Of a stretch of DNA of 64,000 nt, positions 62,880-64,000 are shown piece after piece. A program made the translations under genes and the position numbers. Below the pieces are notes generated by a model, which was not told where the DNA came from, ran no database searches, and saw nothing but the letters and a program-made list of their open reading frames with translations. This stretch comes from Schistosoma haematobium. Its lineage: Eukaryota; Platyhelminthes; Trematoda; Strigeidida; Schistosomatidae. Numbering within the stretch: the first letter of the stretch is position 1; each line of letters opens with the position of its first letter. The stretch covers positions 54,044,465 through 54,108,464 of the forward strand of contig NC_067195.1 in assembly GCF_000699445.3 (NCBI RefSeq), read 5' to 3'.

Positions 62880-63095
62880 TAGTTGAAGTTAAACATTAAG
62901 ACCGTCGGATGCCGGCTCAGTGGTCTAGTTGGTTAGGCGCCTGGCACGCGGCTGATGGGTCCTGGGTTCGAATCCCGCGGGGCGGGGCCGTGGGTGTGCA
63001 CGGCTGAGGAGTCCCGTACTAGGACGAAACGGCCGTCCATTGTTTCCAGGTTCTCCATGGTGGTCTACCTTCAATTGACTCATGATCCCAACTGT
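62880..63095 (+). mobile_element. tRNA-derived SINE
   Basis: Full-length copy with lead GTTAAACATTAAGACCGTCG, box A-like CTCAGTGGTCTAGTTGGTTA, box B-like GGGTTCGAATCCCG and 3' body. The ribozyme core, stem II and stem III are intact, but stem I no longer pairs (GCACGG against CATTGT). Confidence 0.9.
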
Positions 63096-63190
63096 TTAAA
63101 AAAAATAATATTGAAGTACACAAAATCAATGTGATTACCACTCTGGATAATAAGTCAGTAATACCTGGGTATGTTAAGTGTAAGGACAAA

Positions 63191-64000
63191 TTATTTTTGA
63201 TCGCATAAAGGGGGTTTCAACTTCCTTATAGCCAAGGCTTTAATAAAGCTTAGTATACGTCCTTGAAGGCTTTTGTATAACACTACAAATGCTGATTTGA
63301 TGTCAACCTTAAGATCAGTCTCAATCAAATGTTTCGCAATTGAGGATGATGTCTGCCTATCCTGTGATCTTATTTGACCACTGGAATTCATTTGTCCCTG
63401 CAACCATTTTGGTATGTGTTCACCCACTTTTAATTGCAAATCACGATTGCTCCTCCCTATGTACGTGTTTCTACACATACATGTAAATTGATGGACACAA
63501 TCGCTTTCGTACTGTTTGGGCTTTTGGTTAAACATAGACCTTGTCTTTTCGATAATGACAAGTTGGGCTGCATAAAATGTTCGGTTGATGGCTAATTTAA
63601 ATCTCCATTTCAACATGAGACTATTTGTGTCGCCTCTGAATGGTAACGTGATATAAACTCGCTTTTTGGGTGCCAGAAGCGTTATAGGTCTAGTTGTATT
63701 TCAACCCTTCCAGAGGTTTCTGAACATCAAAGAATAACCATTTTTCATTAACGTATCAGTCAAGAGCTTCGTCTCTACTTCGATAGCATCACTAGAACAG
63801 ATACGATTGATTCTATTGAATAAGCTCTTTATTAAACCACGTTTGTAATGAATAGGGCAGTGACTATGAAAATTAAGATATTGCCCTGTTCATCTTGGGT
63901 TTCTATATGTAGAACGTTGGATGGAACCATCATCTCTCCTACTAATCAGGATGTCTAGAAAAGGAAGTTGGTTGTTCTTCTCTTCTTCACATGTAGGAGA
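63191..64000 (-). mobile_element. Penelope-like element: end of RT and GIY-YIG domain (cut by window edge)
   Basis: The - strand reads, from the right edge, EEEKNNQLPFLDILISRRDD, a TGQYLNFHSH-PIHYKRGL-K block and then, in a 141-residue frame (63616-63191), the linker and a GIY-YIG-type endonuclease with CVHQFTCMCRNTYIGRSNRD and EHIPKWLQG. This order is that of Penelope-like retroelements. Two in-frame stops lie upstream of 63616 (after YRNPR and after NLWKG), so the element is inactive. The rest lies outside the window. Confidence 0.88.

Overview
The window reads as flatworm nuclear DNA, most likely from a blood fluke (Schistosoma). It is very AT-rich, genes are split by long introns, and it is full of schistosome-type repeats: tRNA-derived SINEs carrying a hammerhead-ribozyme motif, RTE-type and other non-LTR retrotransposon remains, a Penelope-like element and several solo LTRs. 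I cannot settle the species from sequence alone.

Layout. Positions 240-1330 hold a decayed LINE reverse transcriptase. A possible unrecognised two-exon gene (1548-2007) and the last exon of NDUFS4 (complex I, 3339-3758) follow on the + strand; that exon sits between two inverted copies of a dispersed repeat. A complete six-exon VPS72/YL1 gene (SWR1/SRCAP-type H2A.Z chaperone, 392 aa) occupies 5301-10883 on the + strand. From 10.9 to 20.3 kb there are only retroelements: a long degraded RTE element on the - strand (11.45-14.48 kb) and a short RTE copy with a 15-bp target duplication (16043-16735). On the - strand, 21120-28498 (perhaps to 29037) encodes an unrecognised coiled-coil protein with a 25-nt microexon and 34- and 39-nt introns. 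The stretch 29-34.5 kb has no gene I can support.

From 34554 to 57866 on the - strand lies most of a Cys-loop receptor subunit of nicotinic acetylcholine receptor type: six exons, phase-consistent at every junction, from loop D through the Cys loop, M1-M3, a long cytoplasmic loop and M4. The signal-peptide exon(s) were not found and are probably beyond the window. Its pore has Pro-Ala-Lys where cation channels have Gly-Glu-Lys, a lysine at 16', and loop C lacks the second vicinal cysteine. These point to a non-alpha, probably anion-selective subunit like the schistosome acetylcholine-gated chloride channels. Its introns hold SINEs, solo LTRs of three families and a 5'-truncated RTE copy. A Penelope-like element with a GIY-YIG domain runs off the right edge.

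The genes have unrelated roles (respiration, chromatin, an unknown coiled-coil protein, neuromuscular signalling) and show no functional clustering. The most unusual points are the receptor pore, one SINE copy with an apparently intact hammerhead core (59148-59195), and two RTE copies sharing the same disabling mutations.
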